Source: Mogibacterium diversum_A (GTDB lineage Bacteria; Bacillota; Clostridia; Peptostreptococcales; Anaerovoracaceae). Taken from it: DNA of 64,000 nucleotides. Below the pieces are notes generated by a model. The model was not told the origin of the DNA and did no database searches. It saw only the letters and a list, made by a program, of their open reading frames with translations. The translations under genes and the position numbers were made by a program. Of the stretch, positions 43,801-51,368 are shown piece after piece. Positions within the stretch are counted from its first letter, which is position 1, and the number at the start of each line of letters is the position of its first letter. The stretch covers positions 28,012-92,011 of the forward strand of contig NZ_CALIZG010000013.1 of NCBI RefSeq assembly GCF_938028775.1, in the 5' to 3' direction.

Positions 43801-44862
43801 ATGAAAAAAGAAAAAAGTACCCTTATGATTATTACTGGGCTCGTGGTTGGTGCGGCTGCAGTGCTTCTCGTTAAGTATGGCAACCCTGCTAACATGGGCT
43901 TTTGTATTGCCTGCTTTTTGAGAGACACTGCTGGTGCTCTTAAGCTCCACACTGCTCCAGTTGTGCAGTACGTTCGCCCCGAGATAATCGGACTTATTCT
44001 TGGCGCATTTATTATGTCCGTTTGCGGAAAAGAGTTTAAGGTTCGCGGTGGTTCATCTCCGATGACAAGATTCGTACTCTCGTTCTTCGTCATGGTAGGA
44101 GCTCTCATGTTCCTCGGGTGCCCACTTAGAATGATTCTCAGAATCGCTGGTGGAGACTGGAATGCAATCATCGGCCTGATTGGATTCTTCTGCGGAATTC
44201 TCGGCGGAATCGTATACCTCAAGAAGGGCTTCACACTCAAGAAGTCGGTTCCACTAGGACCAACAGAAGGCGTAGCGATGCCAGCGATTACGGTAGTACT
44301 GCTCGTTATCCTATGCGCATTCCCAGCACTTCTCGCATTCAGCAAAGAGGGACCTGGTGCTATGCACGCGCCGCTCGCAATTTCGCTAATTGCAGGGCTT
44401 GTTGTTGGTGTACTAGCACAGCGCACCAGACTGTGCATGGTTGGTGGACTCCGAGATGCAGTGTTATTCAAAGATTTCTATCTACTATCTGGATTTATCG
44501 CAATATTCGTTGCAGCCCTCATTGGAAACCTAGCACTTGGCTTCTTCCACGCAGGGTTTGACAAGCAGCCGATTGCATTCAACGACTCTCTATGGAACTT
44601 CCTAGGAATGGTTCTCGTAGGACTAGGCTCCTGCCTGCTCGGTGGCTGCCCACTTCGTCAGGTGGTTCTCTCTGGTACAGGAAATGCAGACTCGGGCGTT
44701 GCAGTTCTCGGCCTAATCGTAGGTGCAGCTTTCTGCCACAACTTCGCACTAGCATCGACACCAATGGGACCAACTCCGAATGGCAAGATTGCAGTTATTA
44801 TCGGAATTATCGTTACTGTAGTTATCGGTCTTATGAATATAAGAAAAGCTAAGGAGGCATAA
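43801..44862 (+). CDS. yedE: YedE-family putative selenium/sulfur transporter
   Basis: About 353 aa with nine or so membrane segments. It carries the YeeE/YedE Cys motifs: GFCIAC near the N-terminus, two GCPLR motifs (GCPLRMIL, GCPLRQVV) and TRLCMVGG. The N-terminal NPANMGFCIACFLRDTAGAL pattern is that of the selenium-linked YedE subgroup rather than thiosulfate TsuA. The start at 43801 is behind AAGGAGG; 18 upstream in-frame codons are not membrane-like. It leads a three-gene cassette with a TusA-like protein and a DUF3343 protein. Confidence 0.88.
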   Translation: MKKEKSTLMIITGLVVGAAAVLLVKYGNPANMGFCIACFLRDTAGALKLHTAPVVQYVRPEIIGLILGAFIMSVCGKEFKVRGGSSPMTRFVLSFFVMVGALMFLGCPLRMILRIAGGDWNAIIGLIGFFCGILGGIVYLKKGFTLKKSVPLGPTEGVAMPAITVVLLVILCAFPALLAFSKEGPGAMHAPLAISLIAGLVVGVLAQRTRLCMVGGLRDAVLFKDFYLLSGFIAIFVAALIGNLALGFFHAGFDKQPIAFNDSLWNFLGMVLVGLGSCLLGGCPLRQVVLSGTGNADSGVAVLGLIVGAAFCHNFALASTPMGPTPNGKIAVIIGIIVTVVIGLMNIRKAKEA

Positions 44863-44863
44863 A

Positions 44864-45067
44864 ATGACTAAGGTAGATGCAAGAGGGTACTCGTGCCCTG
44901 AACCAGTGATTATGACTCAGAATGCTGTAAAGGCTGGAACACCTGTTGAAGTTCTCGTAGACAGCATGACACCAGTTAAGAATATCTCTAGATATGCAGC
45001 GAACAACAAGCTATCTATGGAATACAGTGAAACGCCAGAAGGCGATTACCTGATTACACTCAAGTAA
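44864..45067 (+). CDS. TusA/SirA-like sulfur (selenium) carrier protein
   Basis: 67 aa. It contains the persulfide-carrying Cys in DARGYSCPEPVI (about residue 12) and the TusA fold order. It corresponds to only the N-terminal domain of YedF; the C-terminal DsrE-like domain of full-length selenium YedF is absent. One base separates it from yedE (AAGGAGG upstream) and it overlaps the next gene by one base. Probably accepts the chalcogen brought in by YedE. Confidence 0.88.
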   Translation: MTKVDARGYSCPEPVIMTQNAVKAGTPVEVLVDSMTPVKNISRYAANNKLSMEYSETPEGDYLITLK

Positions 45068-45312
45068 TGTTTATCGCAACTTTTCATACGCATTTTGGAG
45101 CACAGCAGTTCCACAAGCAGCAGAAAAGCATAGACAAAACCGCAACACTTATGCCGGTGCCTAGAGCGCTTAGTGCAGCCTGCGGGATATGCGTTTCGTT
45201 CGAGGTGGATAATGTCTCAGAACTCGTAGCAAATCATCCCGAAGATATCGAGGGAATATATATGAGTGAAGGTTCGGAGTTCAAGGTTCTGTTCGAGGCT
45301 CCAGAAGAATAG
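45067..45312 (+). CDS. DUF3343 putative Se/S carrier-like protein
   Basis: 81 aa. Hallmarks of DUF3343: the F-T-H near the N-terminus (TFHTHFGAQQFHKQ), LMPVPRALSAACGICVSF with two Cys, then an acidic end. No ribosome site of its own; it starts at TAATG from the TusA-like gene, implying coupling. DUF3343 is repeatedly found with selenium genes, which supports a selenium rather than thiosulfate role for the cassette. Confidence 0.85.
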   Translation: MFIATFHTHFGAQQFHKQQKSIDKTATLMPVPRALSAACGICVSFEVDNVSELVANHPEDIEGIYMSEGSEFKVLFEAPEE

Positions 45313-45355
45313 CGTGATATAAATGGTAAATCAAGCAAATAATAACCATTAACAG

Positions 45356-45388
45356 AAATGACCAGCCACAGGGCTGGTCATTTGCTTA
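45356..45388 (+). terminator. Hairpin terminator between convergent units
   Basis: Arms AAATGACCAGCC (45356-45367) and GGCTGGTCATTT (45372-45383), a 12-bp stem with tight loop. The T tail is short on either strand. Probably shared by yedE and DUF2812 transcripts. Confidence 0.65.
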
Positions 45389-45450
45389 TAAGCTTACTAA
45401 TAAAACGATTAACAGGGTTTAGAACCTATATTACTAGATAATCTGCAAAT

Positions 45451-46695
45451 CTACATCTTTGCTGCGAACAGACCTACCTTCGACTTCAGATCGATAGGGC
45501 CGTAATATGAAACGTATACGTAGGTACTCCCTTTTCTTAGGAAGAGTAACTGGTCGCGTTTTGCAGTAGTATCATTTGCCTTCTTCTCATCTACGATATA
45601 TGCAGCGTAGTCGAGGTCCTTGTAATCGAAACGGTACTTGTCAAGAGACTTATTTGATACTTTGATGTCCGACTCTTCAAGTGCATTTTTACTGTTATAT
45701 TTCATAAATTCTGATGCTACCTTAGAAGACTTTGCCTTGTATAGGTGAACATTGTAATAGAGATTAATTACAGAGTCATCATTTTCGTTTTTCGGTGGCG
45801 TACTAACTTCTAGCTCCTCAGTTACCATTCTAGGAATCATGAAGCTTTTATCTTGGTCTATTTCGAAAATAATGTCTGTTTTATTATTTCCTTCATCATA
45901 GTTCTCAATCTGCTTCTCAACTGTGTTCCATGTATCTGGGTCAAATTCCGAGAAGCGCACAATCTTGTTGCCCTTGTACTTAAGAGCCTGGGTGAAGTCA
46001 CCAGATGATGAGCTATCCATTGTCCTAGGGATGTCAATGATACTCCATAGGACTAGGACGATTACAGTTATAATACACGTCGCATTGACATAATATTTCA
46101 ATCTAAATCCCGAAGCTCCATAAAAATCCTTCTTTCTGTTCCTATTCAGTATGCTGATATAAGTGAACATATATTGAAACCAGAACAAAAGCGCCAACGG
46201 TAATCCAATAAAAGTCATCGCCAAAGTGGAAAGCGGTTGATCAGCACTGCTGTAGAGAAGTTCTGAAGGTGATATAGTGAACCCTTGCACACTTCGACTT
46301 ATGCTAAAAAGTGATTCTGCAAAAATAATTAGCATAATAATAAAATTAGTAATCAAGCTCTTTCTATAGTACTTATGTTGACTCTGCACATCCGTAAATG
46401 GCTCTGGAGCATCTGGGTCATCCGTGTAGAATATCATCACTGAACCAGAACCATATATCAGATGCCAACCACAAGAAGCATATAGGTCAAGTTCCTCCTG
46501 CGTCGTCTCGCTGTGCTTGTATGGCAAGATGCGATATCGCCTATCTCTTGGCTCGTCAACGGTAAATCTACAAGTAAGTAGATTATCGTTAGCGAGCAGC
46601 AGACCTTTTCTTGCCTGATATTCAAGCCAATTCTGCTTATAGAACATATCAACTACACCAAACGGATCAAATTTTAATTTTGTTTTCTTATCCAT
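45451..46695 (-). CDS. DUF2812 membrane protein (second copy)
   Basis: 414 aa. The N-terminal DUF2812 signature reads DMFYKQNWLEYQARKGLLL, then DRRYRILPYK, ELDLYASCGW and FYTDDPDAPEPFTD. Two hydrophobic pairs (about 125-215) and a C-terminal extracytoplasmic-like domain ending GPIDLKSKVGLFAAKM follow. The start at 46695 follows CGAGGTGTGTC; a longer open frame upstream would overlap the preceding gene. It is a diverged tandem copy of the gene at 46745-47989 (same ending GPI(D/N)LKSK(V/I)GLFA(A/S)KM). DUF2812 genes usually sit behind PadR regulators; function unknown, possibly envelope stress sensing. Confidence 0.8.
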   Translation of the reverse strand: MDKKTKLKFDPFGVVDMFYKQNWLEYQARKGLLLANDNLLTCRFTVDEPRDRRYRILPYKHSETTQEELDLYASCGWHLIYGSGSVMIFYTDDPDAPEPFTDVQSQHKYYRKSLITNFIIMLIIFAESLFSISRSVQGFTISPSELLYSSADQPLSTLAMTFIGLPLALLFWFQYMFTYISILNRNRKKDFYGASGFRLKYYVNATCIITVIVLVLWSIIDIPRTMDSSSSGDFTQALKYKGNKIVRFSEFDPDTWNTVEKQIENYDEGNNKTDIIFEIDQDKSFMIPRMVTEELEVSTPPKNENDDSVINLYYNVHLYKAKSSKVASEFMKYNSKNALEESDIKVSNKSLDKYRFDYKDLDYAAYIVDEKKANDTTAKRDQLLFLRKGSTYVYVSYYGPIDLKSKVGLFAAKM

Positions 46696-46744
46696 GACAC
46701 ACCTCGTGTTGAACATTTTGCGATAACAATTGAATACGGTGTAG

Positions 46745-47989
46745 CTACATCTTCGATGCAAACAGCCCAATCTTCGACTTAAGATTGATAGGACCACTAT
46801 ATGCAACGACGACATATTTATTCCCCTTTCTGAGGAAAAGCATCTGTTTATAGAATGGAGCCTCATCTTTTTTAGAAGCTGCGATATATGCCGCGTAATC
46901 GAGTCCCTTGTATTTAAACTGCATATCTCGAATGCGCTTCTCCGATACGTCGAAGCCCTTATAGTCGAGTTCTTCTGCTATATTAGATGGCATAAAGCGT
47001 GCGGCAATTTTTGCTGATTTAGCTTTGTATAGCTGAACCAGATACATGAGCTTTGGCTCAGATACACCATCTTTGTCGGTTCTAGGATAAACCTCGAGGT
47101 CTTCCGAAGACATTTTCGTCATCATGATATTACGGTCGTAACTTGTCTCGTATGTTATGTCGGGGTTATCAATATCCTTATTGCCATTTTTTATGGTCAT
47201 ATTCGCCCGAACCTCATCCCAAGCGGCTGGGTCAAATTCTGCGAATCTTACAAGGTCATTATCCTTATAGGCCAATGCCTCCTTAAAGCTGCTTGTTGTG
47301 ACTCTCTTATCTGGCACGAATACCACATATATAAAGAGGCCTACAATCAGCACGATAATCGTATTAATTAAAATCATATTTACATAACGTCTAGCCTTAA
47401 AGCCAGCAGTCCTCTTAAAAGTTTCTCTTTTCAGTTTCCATATTAATCTAGTGTATCTGAAGATAAATACCAGCTCAAATAGCACTAGTATTGGGTACAT
47501 CACAGCGTATATGTAAATAATTGGAGACGGTTTATCAGCAAGCTGATAATAAGCCTCAATTGGATTAAAGACAAAGCCATTCGTATTGAGATCTAAATTC
47601 ATAAGAATGCAAAAGGTCAACGCTATAGTAGTGATAAATGTATAGAGTAGTCTCTTCACATAATACTTCTTCTCTGTAACGGCATCTGTAAAAGGCTCGG
47701 GGACATTCTGATCGTCTGTATAGAACACAGTCGATGCATGCGTTCCTCGCACACATGTCCATCCACATGACTCATATATATCCAGCTCTTCCTGTTCGAT
47801 CTTCTTTCTTTTCTCTGGCAGAATTCGGTACCTTCTCTCAGTTGGCTCGCCATATGCAAAGTCGTATACAAGGTAGCCGGTATATGTGAGAAGTAGCCCT
47901 CTCCTAGCCATATCCTCAAGCCAATTCTGTTCCTGATATATGTCGGAAAGACCAAAATAACAAATCTTCTGTTTAATCTTATCGCTCAT
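46745..47989 (-). CDS. DUF2812 membrane protein (first copy)
   Basis: 414 aa with the same layout as its neighbour: DIYQEQNWLEDMARRGLLL, ERRYRILPEK, ELDIYESCGW and FYTDDQNVPEPFTD. A membrane part and a C-terminal domain ending GPINLKSKIGLFASKM follow. The start at 47989 has GGAGGTGCGG upstream and overlaps the padR gene by 11 bases. Tandem duplication with divergence is clear at protein level. Target of PadR control together with the second copy. Confidence 0.8.
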   Translation of the reverse strand: MSDKIKQKICYFGLSDIYQEQNWLEDMARRGLLLTYTGYLVYDFAYGEPTERRYRILPEKRKKIEQEELDIYESCGWTCVRGTHASTVFYTDDQNVPEPFTDAVTEKKYYVKRLLYTFITTIALTFCILMNLDLNTNGFVFNPIEAYYQLADKPSPIIYIYAVMYPILVLFELVFIFRYTRLIWKLKRETFKRTAGFKARRYVNMILINTIIVLIVGLFIYVVFVPDKRVTTSSFKEALAYKDNDLVRFAEFDPAAWDEVRANMTIKNGNKDIDNPDITYETSYDRNIMMTKMSSEDLEVYPRTDKDGVSEPKLMYLVQLYKAKSAKIAARFMPSNIAEELDYKGFDVSEKRIRDMQFKYKGLDYAAYIAASKKDEAPFYKQMLFLRKGNKYVVVAYSGPINLKSKIGLFASKM

Positions 47990-48296
47990 AACCGCACCTC
48001 CGTGCATCACTAAGGCATGCTTCTAATCTTCGGATTTCATCCTGATATAACTGCTCTCCGCGCTCTGTAATGCTGTAAGAAATTCTCCTGCCATCTGGGG
48101 GCAGCTTCTTAATTAAATCCTCTGCCTGAAAAAGTGAGAGGAGCGAGTACAGAGTCCCTGGTCCGAGCTTGACCCTTCCGTCCGTGAGATCATTTACATA
48201 ACTCGATATCTCCGTCCCGCACATATCAGAGCGGTGGAAACAAAGCAGTATGTAGAACATCGGCTCGGTTAATGGTTCTAATGATTTTTTGGCCAT
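47979..48296 (-). CDS. PadR-family transcriptional regulator
   Basis: 105 aa. Winged helix with the PadR signature: EPMFYILLCFHRSDMCGTEI, then GPGTLYSLLSLFQAEDLIKKL and GRRISYSITERGEQLY. The short C-terminal helix makes it the small (class II) type. The start at 48296 has GGGTGGTG upstream; two in-frame GTGs lie 9 and 12 bases before. It heads a unit with the two DUF2812 genes and probably represses its own promoter through the palindromes at 48339-48390. Confidence 0.88.
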   Translation of the reverse strand: MAKKSLEPLTEPMFYILLCFHRSDMCGTEISSYVNDLTDGRVKLGPGTLYSLLSLFQAEDLIKKLPPDGRRISYSITERGEQLYQDEIRRLEACLSDARRCGYER

Positions 48297-48338
48297 GTAT
48301 AGCACCACCCATTAATCAAATTTGCTGTAAGAATTCCT

Positions 48339-48395
48339 AATATCGTTAATCGATATTTCTAGCTAAAATATAATATCGTATTACGATATTGTCAA
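48339..48395 (-). promoter_or_regulatory. padR promoter with two palindromic operators
   Basis: On the minus strand TTGACA (48395-48390), 17-bp spacer, TATATT (48372-48367). A perfect palindrome AATATCGTA-T-TACGATATT (48372-48390) fills the spacer. A second, AATATCG-TTAAT-CGATATT (48339-48357), covers roughly +3 to +21. Centres are 33 bp apart, about three helical turns. This is the geometry of an autorepressed operator pair. Confidence 0.8.
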
Positions 48396-48463
48396 TGAGA
48401 TATGCAAAAAAAATAATAGCATGTACTTTTTTAGTACATGCTGGTCATCTATATAAATGGATT

Positions 48464-49228
48464 TCATTGTCTCTGTTGCTCGATTTTCGAAGCTAAACGT
48501 AGGGCGATATCGCTAGCTATATCTTCAGACTGCCCTAGATTGCCGAGATTTTCCTGCTTGAATTTAGAATATGTCCATCCTGCCGCACGAAATACTTTTC
48601 CGTACGCAGTCCAGACAGCAAGGGTTGCAGCTCTCATGAGGAGCTGTCTTTGAAGCTTAAGCCATCTACCTTGCTTAAAATGTCCTAGTGTATATGATTG
48701 GAAAATTACGTGAGGTATCTCATCGTGAAGCATCTGAGCACAGATTCTCTTTAGTGCTGGTGAGTCAGTAGCATCACTGAGAGCTGAGTAATAAGAGAGT
48801 GCGATAATCTCTGCGGTTACGAGGGTTACGACCTCAGGACGGATATCGCTACGTCTACGGAGGCGGCGAAATGTCCTGTCGAGGAAATTGCTCTTGCGGA
48901 GCGGAAGCCCGTGATAGCGCATAAATTCACCAAGGTATGAGGAGTGGAAATTCTCCTCTCTGATAAATAGCTTCATGACCTCGGGATATGCAGGTTCGTC
49001 AAACTTGCTAGCAAACGCCTCTGAGACCTTTATCAGGTGAAGTCCGTCGCTGTGCTCGCCGATTTGAAATGCAGAAACAGAAGGCAGTATTAGCGCCTTG
49101 ATATCGGCAGGTAGGGTAGTCTCATTCGAGAAATCTATCTGCAGTCTGTGCTTGTCGTTTTCTCGGAAAAACTCCAGCCACTCATCATAGCTATATTTTA
49201 CAGATGGATCATTTCTTAGTTCGATCAT
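48464..49228 (-). CDS. Ferritin-like di-iron protein
   Basis: 254 aa, helical. A four-helix di-iron pattern is readable: E58 (QIGEHSDG), E92-x-x-H95 (REENFHSSY), E140 (VTAEIIALSYYSAL) and E170-x-x-H173 (LHDEIPHVIF). Two ExxH boxes plus two single Glu are the hallmark of the ferritin/ribonucleotide reductase R2 class. The conserved E and H together with the C-terminal basic segment do not match rubrerythrin or Dps. Possible oxidase, hydroxylase or peroxide-handling role; substrate unknown. Monocistronic, start behind CGAGGTCAC. Confidence 0.7.
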   Translation of the reverse strand: MIELRNDPSVKYSYDEWLEFFRENDKHRLQIDFSNETTLPADIKALILPSVSAFQIGEHSDGLHLIKVSEAFASKFDEPAYPEVMKLFIREENFHSSYLGEFMRYHGLPLRKSNFLDRTFRRLRRRSDIRPEVVTLVTAEIIALSYYSALSDATDSPALKRICAQMLHDEIPHVIFQSYTLGHFKQGRWLKLQRQLLMRAATLAVWTAYGKVFRAAGWTYSKFKQENLGNLGQSEDIASDIALRLASKIEQQRQ

Positions 49229-49404
49229 GTGACCTCGCTTGTCTCGACTTACTAAATAATTCTTGTGTGAAATATTACAATTGTAAGTTTCATAGTATAC
49301 CGTATAAATATTATATTCAATACTTATATTTTTTGTGTATAAATGTTAATTATAAGTTAGATAGTTTAATTTCAAACATATATATAATACTTTTGGAGGT
49401 GCTT

Positions 49405-49656
49405 ATGAAAAAAATGAGTAATTTATATAAAAATATAACATATATCTATGAAGCTGTTTTCTTTATGGCTTATGCAATATATAACATGTTTGATGTATCC
49501 CTATTACATTCTGCTATTAGAACTGGATCGGCAATATCCATTATATTAGTCTTAATATATACATATAAAATGTTCGGGAAAGAAAAGGAAGCTAACATGA
49601 CGGTTATGTTTCTATCGTTAAATTTTATGATTACTGTAGGGTTAGGTATTCATTAA
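49405..49656 (+). CDS. Small membrane protein, unknown
   Basis: 83 aa with two or three hydrophobic helices (ITYIYEAVFFMAYAIYNMF, SAISIILVLIYTYKMFG, MTVMFLSLNFMITVGLGI). TTTTGGAGGTGCTT precedes the ATG at 49405; the open frame continues upstream but has no start signal. The 180-bp region before it is very AT-rich with a TATAAT near 49382. It lies 14 bp before the next gene, so co-transcribed. I do not recognise a family. Confidence 0.65.
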   Translation: MKKMSNLYKNITYIYEAVFFMAYAIYNMFDVSLLHSAIRTGSAISIILVLIYTYKMFGKEKEANMTVMFLSLNFMITVGLGIH

Positions 49657-49670
49657 AATAGGTGATATAG

Positions 49671-50147
49671 ATGTTTACAAAGAAACAGTTTCAAACAAAA
49701 TATAACTTAACGAAGAGAGAAATAGACGGTATCTGCGAATACTATGGGATAAAGAAGGATAAAGGGCAGTTTCAAATTCCTGACGATACCGAACCTGTTT
49801 ATATTCCCGATAAGAGGTTTGTGAAGAAAGAGCTGCGTTTATACTTGTTCGTTTCCGATGCAATTCAGAGGAAGGTAAAGCTGGTGCCAGAGCTATTCTA
49901 CTCGACGGACGATGAAGTGCGAACGGTAGTGAGGGTTATGCGTGATAATGGTCTTCTCGTCAGAATTGAAGGTAGGCCAGAAGATAGCCTAGAGTATCAA
50001 GATTATATTCTTGGCCCTGAATTTTCGGATTGGAAGAGAAGTGCTACTGATAATTTCAAGCTGGTTAAGGAAATCCTGGGAATAGCAGTTGAGTCTAGCT
50101 CGAAGGGCGTGACTTCTGCGGTGCTTGAACACTATACGAGCATGTAA
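49671..50147 (+). CDS. Unknown protein with possible N-terminal HTH
   Basis: 158 aa soluble protein. The first 35 residues (MFTKKQFQTKYNLTKREIDG, then ICEYYGIKK) could fold as a helix-turn-helix. The middle VRTVVRVMRDNGLLVRIEGR looks like a winged-helix segment, so DNA binding is a possibility only. ATG preceded by AGGTGATATAG. Co-transcribed with the small membrane protein before it. No family recognised. Confidence 0.6.
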   Translation: MFTKKQFQTKYNLTKREIDGICEYYGIKKDKGQFQIPDDTEPVYIPDKRFVKKELRLYLFVSDAIQRKVKLVPELFYSTDDEVRTVVRVMRDNGLLVRIEGRPEDSLEYQDYILGPEFSDWKRSATDNFKLVKEILGIAVESSSKGVTSAVLEHYTSM

Positions 50148-50163
50148 AAGAATTTTGACAAAC

Positions 50164-50199
50164 AAAAACACCGCAACTCGTTAGAATTGCGGTGTTTTT
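50164..50199 (+). terminator. Bidirectional terminator
   Basis: Arms AAAAACACCGCAA (50164-50176) and TTGCGGTGTTTTT (50187-50199), perfect 13-bp stem. Ends the plus-strand unit and the minus-strand tRNA-Arg transcript. Confidence 0.9.
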
Positions 50200-50202
50200 A
50201 AA

Positions 50203-50278
50203 TGGTGTCCCGAAGAGGATTCGAACCTCCGACACCCGCTTTAGGAGAGCGGTGCTCTGTCCCCTGAGCTATCGAGAC
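50203..50278 (-). tRNA. tRNA-Arg (anticodon CCT)
   Basis: 76 bases including encoded CCA. On the minus strand the acceptor GTCTCGA pairs with TCGGGAC (one G-U), D stem GCTC/GAGC, anticodon stem CCGCT/AGCGG with loop CTCCTAA (anticodon at 50245-50243), T arm GGAGG-TTCGAAT-CCTCT. Reads AGG codons. Confidence 0.93.
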
Positions 50279-50613
50279 ATGGGTTGGGCGCTTGCGAATG
50301 ACGCCTCCTGTGAACGTAATCCCGGATAAATCTCTGATTAACTACAATCATCAGCGTTAAACACAAGCTTAATTATAATATCACTGAATAGCATTTAGTA
50401 CAAGCAATAAGAGTATAAAGGGGGAACCGATGAGAATAGGAGTGATTAATGTGCAATTAAATTTTTTTCAATTAATTTGCCTAAAATGCTTGACCTGAAG
50501 CCATTTATAGTGTAATTCATTATGTAATGAAATGTTGTTTCAAAATATTTGTGCACAACATAGTCTAAATAGGTGTTATATAAGTTCAATATTGAAAGGA
50601 GCAAAAGGGTAAA
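50279..50613 (+). other. 335-bp gap between tRNA-Arg and mscL
   Basis: Carries the upstream region of tRNA-Arg (minus) and of mscL (plus). A 22-codon open frame at 50430-50498 has a strong AGGGGG site, but its product (rich in Leu, Phe, Gln) shows no clear nature and it is not called as a gene. No confident promoter pair or riboswitch was seen. Confidence 0.4.
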
Positions 50614-51012
50614 ATGAAAGAGACAAAGGGATTTATTGCGGAGTTTAAGTCATTTATCGCTCGTGGAAACGTGCTAGACATGGCGGTAGGTATCATCATC
50701 GGTTCTGCATTCACAGCAATCGTTACCTCGCTTGTTAACGATATTATCATGCCAATCGTAGGTGTTATAATCGGAGGAATTGATTTCTCAGGTTTAAAGG
50801 TTACAGTTGGAAGCGCTGCTATTAACTACGGTGTATTCATCCAGGCAATCATCAACTTCCTGCTTATCGCATTAACGGTGTTTATCATCATCAAAGCTCT
50901 AAGCAAAGCTAAGAGAAAGCAGGCAGAAGAACCAGCAGAGGAAGAGCCAGCGCCAACACCAGAGGTTGAACTCCTGACAGAGATCAGAGACCTTCTGTCG
51001 AAGCGCGACTAG
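50614..51012 (+). CDS. mscL: Large-conductance mechanosensitive channel
   Basis: 132 aa. Signature N-terminus FKSFIARGNVLDMAVGIIIG, first pore helix with GSAFTAIVTSLVNDIIMP, a short periplasmic loop (GIDFSGLKVTVG), second helix IQAIINFLLIALTVFIIIK and a charged C-terminal bundle (ELLTEIRDLL). Releases solutes on sudden osmotic down-shift. GAAAGGAGC lies 13 bases before the ATG, a rather long spacing. Monocistronic with its own terminator. Confidence 0.97.
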   Translation: MKETKGFIAEFKSFIARGNVLDMAVGIIIGSAFTAIVTSLVNDIIMPIVGVIIGGIDFSGLKVTVGSAAINYGVFIQAIINFLLIALTVFIIIKALSKAKRKQAEEPAEEEPAPTPEVELLTEIRDLLSKRD

Positions 51013-51103
51013 TTCTGGTATATAGATACGGTATCACCCGTCGTGATGGTAGGGAGTTGCTAGGTCTATAAAGGATTTTACAAAGTCAAATCGATCAAAA
51101 GCG

Positions 51104-51134
51104 AAGGACATGGGACCACACACCATGTCCTTTT
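51104..51134 (+). terminator. Terminator after mscL
   Basis: Arms AAGGACATGG (51104-51113) and CCATGTCCTT (51123-51132) followed by T4. Confidence 0.85.
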
Positions 51135-51270
51135 CTAGTGCGGCAATACTCGAGAACCCGATATGATTCATGGTGCGTCATCTGCCACTGATTGACAAAA
51201 ACTACTAGAATTCAACACTGAAAGATAAGTAAATTTTAAGATTTGACGGGGCTTGAAGAGGCTTAAATGC

Positions 51271-51299
51271 TTGAAAAAAAGCAACAAATGGGCTAAAAT
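51271..51299 (+). promoter_or_regulatory. Promoter of the CoA-transferase gene
   Basis: TTGAAA (51271-51276), 17-bp spacer, TAAAAT (51294-51299). Transcription start expected near 51306. Confidence 0.7.
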
Positions 51300-51368
51300 A
51301 ACTTTGTCCTTTTGCCACAAAAAAGTTTGCGGTAAATAGTGACAATTTAGGAAAACGGAGGGACAACT

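Larger units (their letters stand above)
51013..51368 (+). other. 356-bp gap between mscL and the CoA-transferase gene
   Basis: Contains the mscL terminator (51104-51134) and the promoter at 51271-51299. The predicted leader of about 60 bases before the CoA-transferase has no clear fold. Nothing else is recognised. Confidence 0.6.

Noticed and set aside
43801..45312. Selenocysteine (in-frame TGA) proteins near the yedE cassette
   Set aside because: No interrupted frame continuing past a TGA with homology was seen; all three genes end normally.
45451..46866. Longer form of the second DUF2812 protein starting at 46866
   Set aside because: The extra 57 codons overlap the upstream gene and do not fit the family; the ATG at 46695 has a ribosome site.
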